Shown here: piece by piece, positions 1 to 9,090 of the stretch
Position numbering within the stretch: position 1 is the first letter of the stretch
How the letters are laid out: each line of letters begins with the position of its first letter
Source of the DNA: Bacteroidales bacterium
Lineage (GTDB): Bacteria; Bacteroidota; Bacteroidia; Bacteroidales; ML635J-15
Direction of reading: 5' to 3'
NCBI GenBank assembly: GCA_028696755.1
Contig: JAQVGK010000103.1
Location: 1-9,366 of the forward strand
Length of the DNA stretch: 9,366 bases
Position numbers and translations under genes: made by a program
Notes under the pieces: model-generated
What the model saw: the letters and a program-made list of their open reading frames with translations, nothing else
What the model was told of the DNA's origin: nothing
Databases searched by the model: none

Positions 1-38
1 GTTTAAAACCCCTTGTGGGTTTTAAACCTTTCGTTGTT
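1..38 (+). terminator. Hairpin upstream of rpoB, probable terminator or attenuator
   Basis: Positions 1-11 (GTTTAAAACCC) and 17-27 (GGGTTTTAAAC) are perfect reverse complements around a 5-base loop (CTTGT). A loosely T-rich stretch (CTTTCGTTGTT) follows. The T tract is broken by C and G, so termination is probably partial. This would suit an attenuator that lowers rpoBC transcription relative to an upstream ribosomal-protein operon, as known between rplL and rpoB in E. coli. The upstream gene is outside the window, and the stem may continue leftward. Fold and position are seen; the function is inferred. Confidence 0.7.
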
Positions 39-70
39 AATGTTTAGGTTCTTATTTAATAATTGCACCA

Positions 71-3000
71 ATGGCTGTTAATACAAAGCAAAGAATAAAT
101 TTTTCAACAACAAAAAATCAGTTGGAGTATCCTGATTTTTTAGAGATACAGATAAAATCATTCGAGGAATTTTTCCAATTAGACTCCACCGCTGAACAAA
201 GAAAATCTGAAGGATTATACCAGGTTTTTCTGGAAAACTTCCCGATAACGGACACAAGAAATAATTTCGTACTCGAGTTTTTGGATTACGCTTTAGATAC
301 ACCAAGATATAGCATTGAGGAATGTATCGAAAGAGGCTTAACTTATAGCGTTCCGCTAAAAGCCAAACTTAAGCTCTATTGTACCGATACCGAGCACGAA
401 GATTTTGAAACTTCTGTTCAGGATGTATGGTTGGGTACAGTCCCATATATGACTCCGAGCGGAACATTTGTAATAAATGGCGCTGAAAGAGTAGTAGTCT
501 CTCAGTTACACAGATCTCCGGGCGTGTTCTTCAGTCAGTCGATACACGCAAACGGAACTAAACTGTATTCGGCGCGTATCATCCCTTTTAAAGGATCATG
601 GATCGAGTTTGCTACCGACATCAACAATGTGATGTATGCCTATATCGATCGTAAAAAGAAATTACCGGTAACGACTCTGCTTAGAGCTATTGGTTACGAA
701 AGCGACAAGGATATTCTTGAAATTTTCGACCTAGCTGATGAAATTAAAGTTTCAAAAACAGCAGTTAAAAAAGTTGTCGGACGCAGATTAGCCGCAAGAG
801 TATTAAAAACTTGGATCGAAGACTTTGTTGACGAGGATACTGCCGAAGTGGTGTCAATTGAGCGTAACGAAGTAATTATCGACCGTGAAACAATTATCGA
901 GAATCATCACATCGATATGATTGTTGACTCTGGTGCAAAAACTATTTTATTACATAAAGAGAACCAAAAAATATCCGACTTTGCAATTATTTATAATACA
1001 TTGCAAAAGGACCCTTGTAACTCTGAGAAAGAAGCCGTTGTTAGTATCTATCGCCAACTTAGAAACAGTGAGCCACCTGACGAAGCTACTGCACGTGACG
1101 TTATCGATAAACTATTTTTCTCGGATAAGCGTTATGATTTAGGTGATGTTGGTCGTTACAGAATTAATCAGAAACTCAATCTTAGTATTTCTGATGAGAT
1201 TAAAGTTTTGACTAAAGAAGATATTATTGAAATCATCAAATATCTTATCGAGTTGATCAATTCAAAAGCTGATGTTGATGATATTGACCACTTGAGTAAT
1301 CGCCGTGTTCGTACCGTTGGTGAGCAATTGGCTAATCAATTTAGCGTTGGTCTTGCTCGTATGGCTCGTACCATTCGTGAAAGAATGAATGTAAGAGATA
1401 ATGAGGTTTTCCATCCAATGGATCTCATTAATTCAAAGACTCTTTCATCTGTTATTAATTCGTTCTTTGGAACAAATCAGTTGTCTCAGTTTATGGATCA
1501 GATAAATCCACTTGCTGAGATTACACATAAAAGAAGATTATCTGCTTTAGGGCCTGGAGGTTTATCTCGCGAAAGAGCAGGTTTTGAGGTTCGTGACGTT
1601 CACTATACTCACTATGGCCGTTTGTGTCCAATCGAAACTCCTGAAGGACCAAACATTGGTTTGATTTCTTCGCTTTGTGTTTATGCTAAAATAAACAAAC
1701 TTGGTTTTATCGAAACTCCATATCGACAAGTAAATGATGGTAGGGTTGGATTTGAGGACATAGTTTATCTAAGTGCCGAAAATGAGGAAGCAAAAGTTGT
1801 TGCTCAGGCAAATGCCAAAATTGACGATTCAGGAGTATTCCTTTCTCCAAGAGTAAGATCCAGAAATGAAGGTGATTATGTTGTAGTTGAACCTACGCAG
1901 ATTAACCTCATGGATGTTGCTCCAAATCAGATCGCCTCGATAGCAGCTTCTTTAATTCCTTTCCTCGAGCATGATGATGCAAACCGTGCTTTGATGGGGT
2001 CGAATATGATGCGTCAGGCAGTTCCATTACTTAAGCCTGAAGCTCCAATTGTTGGTACTGGTATTGAGCACATGGTTGCTAGAGACTCGCGTATTTTATT
2101 GGTTGCTGAAGGTAGTGGAGTAGTCGAATATGTTGATGCCGATAAAATTGTTATTAGATATGACAGAGATGAAGAAGAAAGATTTATTAGCTTTACTGAT
2201 GATCTCAAATCTTATTTAATACCTAAATTTCAGAAAACAAATCAAAATACTTGTGTAAATCTTAAGCCAATTGTTCGCAAAGGAGACCTAGTTGTTAAAG
2301 GTCAAATATTAACCGAGGGATATGGTACAGAAGGAGGAGAACTTGCTCTTGGTCGTAATCTTAGAGTAGCTTTCATGCCTTGGAAAGGTTATAACTTTGA
2401 GGATGCTATCGTAATTAACGAGAAAATTGTAAAGCAGGATTTATTCACCTCAATTCATATTACCGATTATCAACTCGAAGTTCGCGAAACAAAACGCGGT
2501 ATGGAAGAGCTTACTTCGGATATTCCAAATGTTAGTGAAGCTGCAACAAAAGATCTGGATGAGAATGGTATCATCCGTATTGGAGCTTATGTTAGACCAG
2601 GCGATATAATGATCGGTAAGATTACTCCAAAGGGAGAAAGCGATCCTTCACCAGAAGAAAAACTCTTGCGTGCAATCTTTGGTGAAAAAGCTGGCGACGT
2701 AAAAGATGCATCTTTAAAAGCTTCTCCTTCAACCAGTGGAGTGGTAATAGATAAAAAGTTGTTTTCTAAAACGATAAAAGACAGAAAACTTAAAAATCAA
2801 GATAAAATTCTTCTCGAAAATCTTGATTCAAAGCAAGCTGAAGAAACTGCAAAGCTTCGTGCAATTCTAATCGAGAAGTTATTTGTCCTTGTTAATGGTA
2901 AGACTTCGCAAGGTGTAAAGGATAACTTTAACAATGATGTAATTGCAAAGGGAGTGAAGTTTACCCAAAAATTGCTTACCGAAGTTGATTTTGCAAATGT

Positions 3001-3874
3001 AAATCCAAATAGATGGACTACCGACAAAGCCAGAAATGAAACTATCTCTCGATTATTGTTTAATCATATGGTCGAGCAGAAGAAAATTGATGGCGAATAT
3101 CGTCGTAAAAAGCTTGAAATTACTATTGGAGATGAATTGCCTGCAGGAATTATGCAGTTAGCAAAAGTTTATATTGCCAGCAAACGTACGATTAAAGTTG
3201 GTGACAAGCTTGCTGGACGACATGGTAACAAAGGTATTTTAGCGAAAATCGTTCGTCAGGAAGATATGCCATTCCTCGAAGATGGTACTCCTGTTGATAT
3301 CGTTCTAAATCCTCTAGGTGTGCCTTCTCGTATGAACTTAGGACAGATCTACGAAACTGTTTTAGGTTGGGCAGGACAGGTTTTGGGTTGTAAATTTGCC
3401 ACTCCAATTTTTGATGGAGCAAGCATAGAGCAGATTAATGAATTCACAGATAAGGCAGGTGTACCTCAGTATGGTAAGACATATCTTTATGATGGTGGTA
3501 CTGGTCAACGTTTCGATCAACCAGCTACAGTTGGAGTAATTTATATGCTCAAACTTGGTCATATGGTTGAAGATAAAATGCACGCTCGTTCTATTGGTCC
3601 TTACTCACTTATAACCCAGCAACCGCTTGGTGGTAAAGCGCAGTTTGGTGGTCAGCGTTTTGGTGAAATGGAGGTTTGGGCTCTCGAAGCATTCGGAGCA
3701 TCAAATATCCTACAGGAAATACTTACTGTTAAGTCGGATGATGTTGTTGGCCGTGCCAAAACATACGAAGCTATCGTTAAAGGTGAGCAAATGCCTGTAC
3801 CAGGAATTCCTGAGTCACTTAATGTGTTGCTTCATGAGTTAAGAGGCCTTTGCCTGAGAGTTGATCTTGATTAA
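71..3874 (+). CDS. rpoB: DNA-directed RNA polymerase subunit beta
   Basis: This 1267-residue protein is the beta subunit of the cytoplasmic RNA polymerase core. It forms one pincer of the DNA clamp and part of the active centre, and binds rifamycins. The rifampicin region is at about residues 467-493 (offset of 40 from E. coli numbering), with Q473, D476, H486, R489 and S491 all in the usual sensitive-type state. [10 protein letters not shown] follows at 522-531. Active-centre residues E777 and D778 (in GYNFEDAI) and K1046 and K1054 (in [12 protein letters not shown]) are present. The C-terminus ([18 protein letters not shown] and the [12 protein letters not shown] tail) is complete. Blocks corresponding to E. 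coli insertions SI1 (about 205-310) and SI2 (about 898-1018) are present, and the length is slightly below E. coli's 1342. The start at 71 gives the standard N-terminus ([11 protein letters not shown]). There is no Shine-Dalgarno, as is common in Bacteroidota. rpoC follows after 23 bases, in the same transcription unit. Confidence 0.99.
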   Translation: MAVNTKQRINFSTTKNQLEYPDFLEIQIKSFEEFFQLDSTAEQRKSEGLYQVFLENFPITDTRNNFVLEFLDYALDTPRYSIEECIERGLTYSVPLKAKLKLYCTDTEHEDFETSVQDVWLGTVPYMTPSGTFVINGAERVVVSQLHRSPGVFFSQSIHANGTKLYSARIIPFKGSWIEFATDINNVMYAYIDRKKKLPVTTLLRAIGYESDKDILEIFDLADEIKVSKTAVKKVVGRRLAARVLKTWIEDFVDEDTAEVVSIERNEVIIDRETIIENHHIDMIVDSGAKTILLHKENQKISDFAIIYNTLQKDPCNSEKEAVVSIYRQLRNSEPPDEATARDVIDKLFFSDKRYDLGDVGRYRINQKLNLSISDEIKVLTKEDIIEIIKYLIELINSKADVDDIDHLSNRRVRTVGEQLANQFSVGLARMARTIRERMNVRDNEVFHPMDLINSKTLSSVINSFFGTNQLSQFMDQINPLAEITHKRRLSALGPGGLSRERAGFEVRDVHYTHYGRLCPIETPEGPNIGLISSLCVYAKINKLGFIETPYRQVNDGRVGFEDIVYLSAENEEAKVVAQANAKIDDSGVFLSPRVRSRNEGDYVVVEPTQINLMDVAPNQIASIAASLIPFLEHDDANRALMGSNMMRQAVPLLKPEAPIVGTGIEHMVARDSRILLVAEGSGVVEYVDADKIVIRYDRDEEERFISFTDDLKSYLIPKFQKTNQNTCVNLKPIVRKGDLVVKGQILTEGYGTEGGELALGRNLRVAFMPWKGYNFEDAIVINEKIVKQDLFTSIHITDYQLEVRETKRGMEELTSDIPNVSEAATKDLDENGIIRIGAYVRPGDIMIGKITPKGESDPSPEEKLLRAIFGEKAGDVKDASLKASPSTSGVVIDKKLFSKTIKDRKLKNQDKILLENLDSKQAEETAKLRAILIEKLFVLVNGKTSQGVKDNFNNDVIAKGVKFTQKLLTEVDFANVNPNRWTTDKARNETISRLLFNHMVEQKKIDGEYRRKKLEITIGDELPAGIMQLAKVYIASKRTIKVGDKLAGRHGNKGILAKIVRQEDMPFLEDGTPVDIVLNPLGVPSRMNLGQIYETVLGWAGQVLGCKFATPIFDGASIEQINEFTDKAGVPQYGKTYLYDGGTGQRFDQPATVGVIYMLKLGHMVEDKMHARSIGPYSLITQQPLGGKAQFGGQRFGEMEVWALEAFGASNILQEILTVKSDDVVGRAKTYEAIVKGEQMPVPGIPESLNVLLHELRGLCLRVDLD

Positions 3875-3897
3875 TAAAAAAATTAACAGCTGATAAT

Positions 3898-6800
3898 ATG
3901 GCTTTTAGAAAAGATAATAAAGTAAAAACAAATTTTTCGAAGATTACTATTAGTCTTGCATCTCCAGAAGAAATTCAGGATATGTCGAGTGGCGAAGTAA
4001 CCAAGCCCGAAACCATTAATTACCGTACTTACAAGCCTGAACGTGATGGTTTGTTTTGCGAAAGAATTTTTGGTCCAGTTAAGGATTACGAGTGTCATTG
4101 CGGAAAATACAAAAGAATCAGATATAAAGGTATCGTTTGCGACCGTTGTGGTGTGGAAGTTACCGAAAAGAAGGTGCGACGTGAACGTATGGGGCATATT
4201 AAATTAGAAGTCCCTGTTGCACATATCTGGTATTTTAAAACCTTACCAAATAAGATAGGGTATTTGTTGGGTTTACCAGCAAAGAAGCTTGATGCGATAA
4301 TTTATTACGAAAGATATATTGTAATTCAACCAGGTGTTAAAGCTATAGATGGTGTACAGGAGCAGGATTTTCTGACCGAGGATGAATATCTCGAAATCAT
4401 GGATTCGTTGCCACGCGAAAATCAGTTACTTGATGACAGTGATCCTAACAAATTTGTAGCAAAAATGGGAGCTGAGGCTATCTATGATATGCTTCAGAGA
4501 ATTGATCTCGATAAATTATCGTACGATTTACGTGATAAAGCTAGCAAGGAAACTTCTCAGCAACGTAAGAGCGAAGCTTTAAAACGTTTGAGTGTTGTGG
4601 AGTCGTTTAGATTATCACAAGATAAAAACAAACCAGAGTGGATGATTGTGAATATCGTACCGGTAATTCCACCAGAATTAAGACCTTTGGTTCCACTGGA
4701 TGGCGGTCGTTTTGCTACATCAGATCTTAACGATTTGTATCGCCGCGTGATAATTAGAAATAATCGTTTAAAGCGACTTCTCGAGATTAAAGCTCCAGAA
4801 GTAATTCTTCGTAACGAAAAACGTATGCTTCAGGAAGCTGTAGATTCGTTATTTGACAATTCACGTAAATCAAACGCTGTTAAAACTGATGCAAATCGTC
4901 CACTGAAATCATTAAGCGACAGCCTTAAAGGTAAGCAGGGACGTTTCCGTCAAAACTTGTTGGGTAAACGTGTTGACTTCTCGGCACGTTCGGTTATTGT
5001 CGTTGGACCAGAGCTTAAAATGCACGAGTGTGGTATTCCAAAAGATATGGCTGCAGAATTATACAAACCTTTTATCATAAGAAAACTTACTGAGAGAGGT
5101 ATTGTTAAAACTGTAAAATCGGCTAAGAAAATTGTAGAACGTAAAGATCCTGTGATTTGGGATATTCTTGAAAACGTTCTTAAAGGTCATCCAGTATTAT
5201 TAAACCGTGCTCCTACGCTTCACCGTTTAGGTATTCAGGCTTTCCAGCCAAAGCTTATCGAAGGTAAAGCTATTCAGTTGCACCCATTAGTATGTACAGC
5301 TTTTAACGCCGACTTCGACGGTGACCAAATGGCAGTACACCTTCCACTTGGAAATGCTGCAATTTTAGAAGCACAGATTTTGATGCTCGCTTCTCACAAT
5401 ATTCTAAACCCTGCAAACGGAGCTCCAATCACTGTTCCTTCACAGGATATGGTTCTTGGTCTTTATTATATGACCAAGGAGCGCAAAGGAGTAAAGGGCG
5501 AAGGTAAAACTTATTATTCTCCCGAAGAGGTTATTATTGCACATAACGAAGGTAAACTTGGCTTGCATGCAATAATTAAAGTTCGTACCGAGGATTTGAA
5601 TGAGAATGGAGAGATTGTTACTAAGATGATCCAAACCACTGCAGGTAGAGTATTATTTAACAGAATCGTTCCACGCGAGTACGGATATATAAATGAACTT
5701 TTAACCAAGAAATCGTTACGTGATATTATCGGTAACCTAGTTGGAAAATGCGGTACAGCAGTAACAGCAAAATTTCTTGATGATATAAAGGACCTTGGTT
5801 ATTACAACGCTTTTGTTGGAGGTCTTTCTTTCAATCTGGATAATGTAATTATTCCAGACGAGAAAAAAGAGCTTATCGAAGAAGGTTACGAGCAAGTTGA
5901 TGAGATTATGTTCAATTACGATAATGGTTTTATTACTGATAACGAAAGATACAACCAGGTAATTGATGTATGGACCAACATTAATGCACGCTTGTCGATA
6001 GAAGTAATGCGCAAATTATCAACAGATAATCAGGGATTCAATGCAGTTTATATGATGCTGGATTCTGGCGCTAGAGGTTCTAAAGAACAGATTAGTCAGC
6101 TTTGCGGTATGAGAGGTCTTATGGCAAAACCACAGAAGTCAGGTGTTGCTACAAGCGAGATCATCGAGAACCCAATTCTTTCCAACTTTAAAGAAGGTTT
6201 GTCAATTCTTGAGTATTTTATCTCTACTCACGGTGCTCGTAAAGGTCTTGCCGATACAGCTCTAAAGACAGCTGATGCTGGTTACCTTACCCGTCGTTTG
6301 GTTGATGTTTCTCAGGATGTTGTAATTACTGAAGAAGATTGTGGAACTTTAAGAGGCTTGGTTGCTACAGATCTTAAGAAAAATGATGAAGAGGTTATCG
6401 AATCATTGTACGAAAGAATTCTTGGCCGTACAAGTGTACACGATATTTATCATCCACAAACTGAAGAGTTAATCGTTACAGCAGGAGAGGAGATTACCGA
6501 AAAAATTGCTCGTGCTATTGAAGAATCACCGATAGAGAAAGTGGAAATTCGTTCGGTTCTAACCTGCGAATCTCGTAAAGGTGTTTGCGCAAAATGTTAC
6601 GGAAGAAATCTTGCAACCCGCAAGATGGTTCAAAAGGGTGAAGCAGTTGGGGTTATTGCAGCTCAGTCGATCGGTGAGCCAGGAACTCAGCTTACTCTTC
6701 GTACATTCCACATGGGGGGGGTTGCTGGTAACATTGCTAGCGAATCTTCAATGACTGCTAAATATGATGGTATCCTCGAAATTGATGAACTAAGAACTGT

Positions 6801-8178
6801 TGAACATGAAGAGTCTGATGGTACTGTTCTAGATATTGTGGTAACACGTATGGCGGAAATGAAAATTGTTGACGAAAAGACAAAAATTGCTCTTGTTAAC
6901 AAACCAATTCCATACGGTTCGAAATTATTCTTTAAACCTGGTCAAAAGCTCAAAAAAGGTGATAAAATCTGCGAATGGGATTTGTATAACATAGTTATCA
7001 TTAGTGAATTCTCTGGAAAATTGATGTTCGAGGACGTTATCGAAGGAGTTAACTTTAAGGAAGAAGTTGCTCTGCAGACTGGATTTACCGAGAAAATTAT
7101 TATTGAAACTAAAGATAAAACCAGAATTCCTGTTGCAAAAATCGTTGATAAAAACAAAGAAGTTCTCGCAATCTACAACTTGCCAGTAGGTGCTCGTCTT
7201 GTTAAAAATGAAAACGATGCAATTAAAGCTGGTGATATTTTGATTAAGATGCCGAGAATAGTTGGAAAGGGTGGTGATATCACTGGAGGTTTGCCTCGTG
7301 TAACTGAGTTATTTGAGGCTCGTAATCCTTCAAATCCTGCTGTTGTTTCGGAAATCGATGGTGAAGTAGCTTTTGGTAAAATCAAAAGAGGTAACCGCGA
7401 AATCGAAATTAAGTCTAAAGAAGGTAAAATCAATAAATATCTTGTTCCTCTTTCAAAACAAATTTTGGTTCAACCAAACGATTATGTAAAAGCAGGAACA
7501 GCTCTTATTGATGGCGCTGTAACTCCTAGTGATATTCTTGCAATTAAGGGGCCAACCGAAGTTCAGGAATATCTAGTTAACGAAATTCAGGATGTTTACC
7601 GTTTACAGGGTGTAAAAATCAATGATAAACACTTTGAGGTAATTGTTCGTCAGATGATGAGAAAGGTTGTTGTTGAAGAACCTGGTGATACACAATTCCT
7701 TGAAAAACAAATCGTTGACAAATGGGATTTCAGAGAGGAGAACGACAGAGTCTTTGATAAAAAAGTTGTTGTTGATGCTGGAGATTCGGCTAATTTCCAT
7801 CCAGGCCAAATGATTTCTTATCGCCGACTCAGAGATGAAAACTCTGTGCTAAAACGAAAGGACTTACGTCTTGTCGAAGTTAGAGATGCTTTACCTGCAA
7901 CTTCGAGCCAGATACTTCAAGGTATAACCAGAGCTGCTCTTCAGACTAACAGCTTTATGTCTGCTGCATCTTTCCAAGAAACTACCAAAGTTCTAAACGA
8001 GGCTGCAATCAGAGCTAAGGTTGATGAACTAGAAGGTCTAAAGGAGAATGTAATTGTTGGGCATCTTATCCCAGCAGGTACAGGTTTGCGCGAATATCAA
8101 AATATTAAAGTTGCAACCAAGGATGTTGCAGAGAAGTTCGTTGCAGAGGGAGAACTCGAATCTGAAATTAAATTCTAA
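3898..8178 (+). CDS. rpoC: DNA-directed RNA polymerase subunit beta'
   Basis: This 1426-residue protein is the beta' subunit, which carries the catalytic magnesium site of RNA polymerase. The N-terminal zinc ribbon uses C66, C68, C81 and C84. [10 protein letters not shown] starts at N436. The magnesium-binding NADFDGD motif has D472, D474 and D476. The bridge helix lies at about 767-803. The second zinc site is C815, C890, C897 and C900. The trigger loop begins in [19 protein letters not shown], with catalytic-type H938. About 180 residues (roughly 945-1126) then separate it from the second trigger-loop half, which resumes at DITGGLPRV (D1127), as with the SI3 insertion in E. coli. The C-terminal jaw and clamp regions are intact. 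No frameshift or missing key residue was seen. The ATG at 3898 gives a normal N-terminus; its leader is A-rich without a Shine-Dalgarno. The gene sits between rpoB (23-base spacer) and the DUF3467 gene (6-base spacer). Confidence 0.99.
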   Translation: MAFRKDNKVKTNFSKITISLASPEEIQDMSSGEVTKPETINYRTYKPERDGLFCERIFGPVKDYECHCGKYKRIRYKGIVCDRCGVEVTEKKVRRERMGHIKLEVPVAHIWYFKTLPNKIGYLLGLPAKKLDAIIYYERYIVIQPGVKAIDGVQEQDFLTEDEYLEIMDSLPRENQLLDDSDPNKFVAKMGAEAIYDMLQRIDLDKLSYDLRDKASKETSQQRKSEALKRLSVVESFRLSQDKNKPEWMIVNIVPVIPPELRPLVPLDGGRFATSDLNDLYRRVIIRNNRLKRLLEIKAPEVILRNEKRMLQEAVDSLFDNSRKSNAVKTDANRPLKSLSDSLKGKQGRFRQNLLGKRVDFSARSVIVVGPELKMHECGIPKDMAAELYKPFIIRKLTERGIVKTVKSAKKIVERKDPVIWDILENVLKGHPVLLNRAPTLHRLGIQAFQPKLIEGKAIQLHPLVCTAFNADFDGDQMAVHLPLGNAAILEAQILMLASHNILNPANGAPITVPSQDMVLGLYYMTKERKGVKGEGKTYYSPEEVIIAHNEGKLGLHAIIKVRTEDLNENGEIVTKMIQTTAGRVLFNRIVPREYGYINELLTKKSLRDIIGNLVGKCGTAVTAKFLDDIKDLGYYNAFVGGLSFNLDNVIIPDEKKELIEEGYEQVDEIMFNYDNGFITDNERYNQVIDVWTNINARLSIEVMRKLSTDNQGFNAVYMMLDSGARGSKEQISQLCGMRGLMAKPQKSGVATSEIIENPILSNFKEGLSILEYFISTHGARKGLADTALKTADAGYLTRRLVDVSQDVVITEEDCGTLRGLVATDLKKNDEEVIESLYERILGRTSVHDIYHPQTEELIVTAGEEITEKIARAIEESPIEKVEIRSVLTCESRKGVCAKCYGRNLATRKMVQKGEAVGVIAAQSIGEPGTQLTLRTFHMGGVAGNIASESSMTAKYDGILEIDELRTVEHEESDGTVLDIVVTRMAEMKIVDEKTKIALVNKPIPYGSKLFFKPGQKLKKGDKICEWDLYNIVIISEFSGKLMFEDVIEGVNFKEEVALQTGFTEKIIIETKDKTRIPVAKIVDKNKEVLAIYNLPVGARLVKNENDAIKAGDILIKMPRIVGKGGDITGGLPRVTELFEARNPSNPAVVSEIDGEVAFGKIKRGNREIEIKSKEGKINKYLVPLSKQILVQPNDYVKAGTALIDGAVTPSDILAIKGPTEVQEYLVNEIQDVYRLQGVKINDKHFEVIVRQMMRKVVVEEPGDTQFLEKQIVDKWDFREENDRVFDKKVVVDAGDSANFHPGQMISYRRLRDENSVLKRKDLRLVEVRDALPATSSQILQGITRAALQTNSFMSAASFQETTKVLNEAAIRAKVDELEGLKENVIVGHLIPAGTGLREYQNIKVATKDVAEKFVAEGELESEIKF
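6714..6721 (+). repeat. Run of eight G inside rpoC
   Basis: Eight consecutive G bases span the codons ATG GGG GGG GTT (M-G-G-V) just after trigger-loop H938. The reading frame stays open across it, so the called length is consistent with an intact protein. A run of this length is a potential slippage point for polymerases and for sequencing. Confidence 0.95.
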
Positions 8179-8184
8179 TATACT

Positions 8185-8505
8185 ATGGAAGACAAGAATA
8201 AACAAAACCAGATTAACATCGAACTAAACGAGGAAACAGGACAGGGGACTTACGCTAATTTAGCAGTTATTACTCACTCTTCATCGGAGTTCGTTCTGGA
8301 TTTTGTTAGAATTATGCCAGGCTTACCAAAAGCTAAAGTTCAATCACGTATTATTCTTACTCCCGAGCACGCAAAAAGATTATTGGGCGCTTTGCAGGAG
8401 AATATCGTAAAATTCGAATCGGTAAACGGACAGATTAAAGTATCTGCAAATAAACCCGGAAATCCGATTCCTATGAATTTCGGCGGCCCAACAGCTCAAG
8501 CATAA
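8185..8505 (+). CDS. DUF3467 family protein, co-encoded with rpoBC
   Basis: This small protein of 106 residues has no signal peptide or membrane segment, so it is probably cytoplasmic. Residues 20-75 carry the features I associate with DUF3467: GTYANLAVITHS, then SEFVLDFVRIMPGLPKAKVQSRIILTPEHAKRLLGAL. The alternation suggests beta strands followed by an LTPEHAKRLL helix. The N-terminus is polar and charged, and the last 20 or so residues (rich in P, G and N) are probably disordered. The gene starts 6 bases after the rpoC stop and ends before a strong terminator, so it must be expressed mainly from the rpoBC transcript. The biochemical function is unknown. Its place in the polymerase operon suggests a role tied to transcription, but nothing in the sequence proves that. 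No Shine-Dalgarno is visible, and coupling to rpoC translation is possible. Confidence 0.92.
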   Translation: MEDKNKQNQINIELNEETGQGTYANLAVITHSSSEFVLDFVRIMPGLPKAKVQSRIILTPEHAKRLLGALQENIVKFESVNGQIKVSANKPGNPIPMNFGGPTAQA

Positions 8506-8533
8506 GTTATAATTGTTAATAATTAAACTTGAT

Positions 8534-8579
8534 AAAAGGGAGGAATTCGGAAACGGATTTCTTCCTTTTCTTTTTTTTT
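8534..8579 (+). terminator. Intrinsic terminator of the rpoB-rpoC-DUF3467 unit
   Basis: A 16-bp stem pairs 8534-8549 (AAAAGGGAGGAATTCG) with 8554-8569 (CGGATTTCTTCCTTTT), including three G-U pairs, around a GAAA tetraloop of the stable GNRA class. A C and nine T follow (8570-8579). It lies 28 bases past the DUF3467 stop. It should work on the plus strand only, because only four A bases flank its left side. Confidence 0.94.
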
Positions 8580-8588
8580 GTAACTTTG
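8558..8588 (+). promoter_or_regulatory. Bacteroidota-type promoter for the lipoprotein gene
   Basis: TAACTTTG at 8581-8588 matches the Bacteroidota -7 consensus TAnnTTTG exactly. TTTC at 8558-8561 is a three-of-four match to the -33 TTTG element, with a 19-base spacer inside the usual range. The -33 element lies within the 3' arm of the preceding terminator, and the T tract forms most of the spacer. The -7 box ends four bases before the ATG at 8593, so the transcript should start at or beside the start codon. Confidence 0.75.
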
Positions 8589-8592
8589 CTTT

Positions 8593-9090
8593 ATGAAAAG
8601 TAAGTTTTTTATCATATTATCAATACTAATGCTTGTTGGGATCGTCTCATGTTTTAAGCCTGATGTTTATCCTCCAGAACCGCATATTGATTTTGTTGAA
8701 TTTGTTTTTGTTGATACTGTTGATGCTTTAGATAATCCGGTATTAAACGGCACCTTAAAATTTTTCTTTGTTGATGGAGATGGTGATATTGGACATGATA
8801 CCACATCGCCGATAAAAAATACTATCTTTATTGAAAAATTTGCTATTCGTAATGGTCAGGAAGTACTTTTGGATCTTCAAATACCTTTAGAGTTTTATGT
8901 TCCAGTTTTTGAGAACTCTGATCCTGATATGGCATTAAAAGGAGATATGTTTGTTAATGATTTGAATGAGATTTTTCCTTTTTCTGATGATACCATAATA
9001 TATAAATTTTATATAGTTGACAGAGCTGGCAACAAGAGTAATGTTGAAGAAACTGGTTTCCTCATCCTTAAAAACTATATCACTGATTAA
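8593..9090 (+). CDS. Putative lipoprotein with a DGDGDIG motif
   Basis: The 165-residue product begins with a lipoprotein signal: basic start (MKSK), hydrophobic segment at about 5-18, and lipobox I-V-S-C with the lipidated cysteine at C20. The mature protein would be anchored in the outer or inner membrane, facing the periplasm or the surface. The residues after C20 (FKPDVYPPEP) do not form an obvious surface-export signal. The body is rich in beta-strand patterns. It has an acidic DGDGDIG at 61-67, which could bind calcium, and DRAGNKSN at 143-150 near the C-terminus. That combination resembles small Bacteroidota lipoproteins with an immunoglobulin-like fold. This is family-level recognition only, and the function is unknown. 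An in-frame TAA at 8581-8583 rules out a more upstream start, and the next internal Met (M13) would lose the basic n-region. The gene is expressed from its own promoter, and its 3' end overlaps the convergent minus-strand gene by 11 bp. Confidence 0.87.
   Translation: MKSKFFIILSILMLVGIVSCFKPDVYPPEPHIDFVEFVFVDTVDALDNPVLNGTLKFFFVDGDGDIGHDTTSPIKNTIFIEKFAIRNGQEVLLDLQIPLEFYVPVFENSDPDMALKGDMFVNDLNEIFPFSDDTIIYKFYIVDRAGNKSNVEETGFLILKNYITD

Noticed and set aside
1..27. CRISPR-like repeat, since the ends read GTTT...AAAC
   Set aside because: Only one copy exists in the window, with no spacers or second repeat. A terminator or attenuator hairpin explains it better.
28..70. Promoter directly upstream of rpoB
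   Set aside because: No TAnnTTTG or paired TTTG elements at proper spacing were found; only general AT-richness.
3192..3422. Minus-strand open frame of 76 codons inside rpoB
   Set aside because: It lies wholly within a highly conserved part of rpoB, has no leader or promoter signal, and is a shadow of the real frame. The same holds for the other short frames inside rpoB and rpoC.
71..8178. Rifamycin or other polymerase-drug resistance locus, or a divergent second polymerase copy
   Set aside because: All key catalytic, zinc-binding and main rifampicin-contact residues are standard, and the gene order is the normal housekeeping one.
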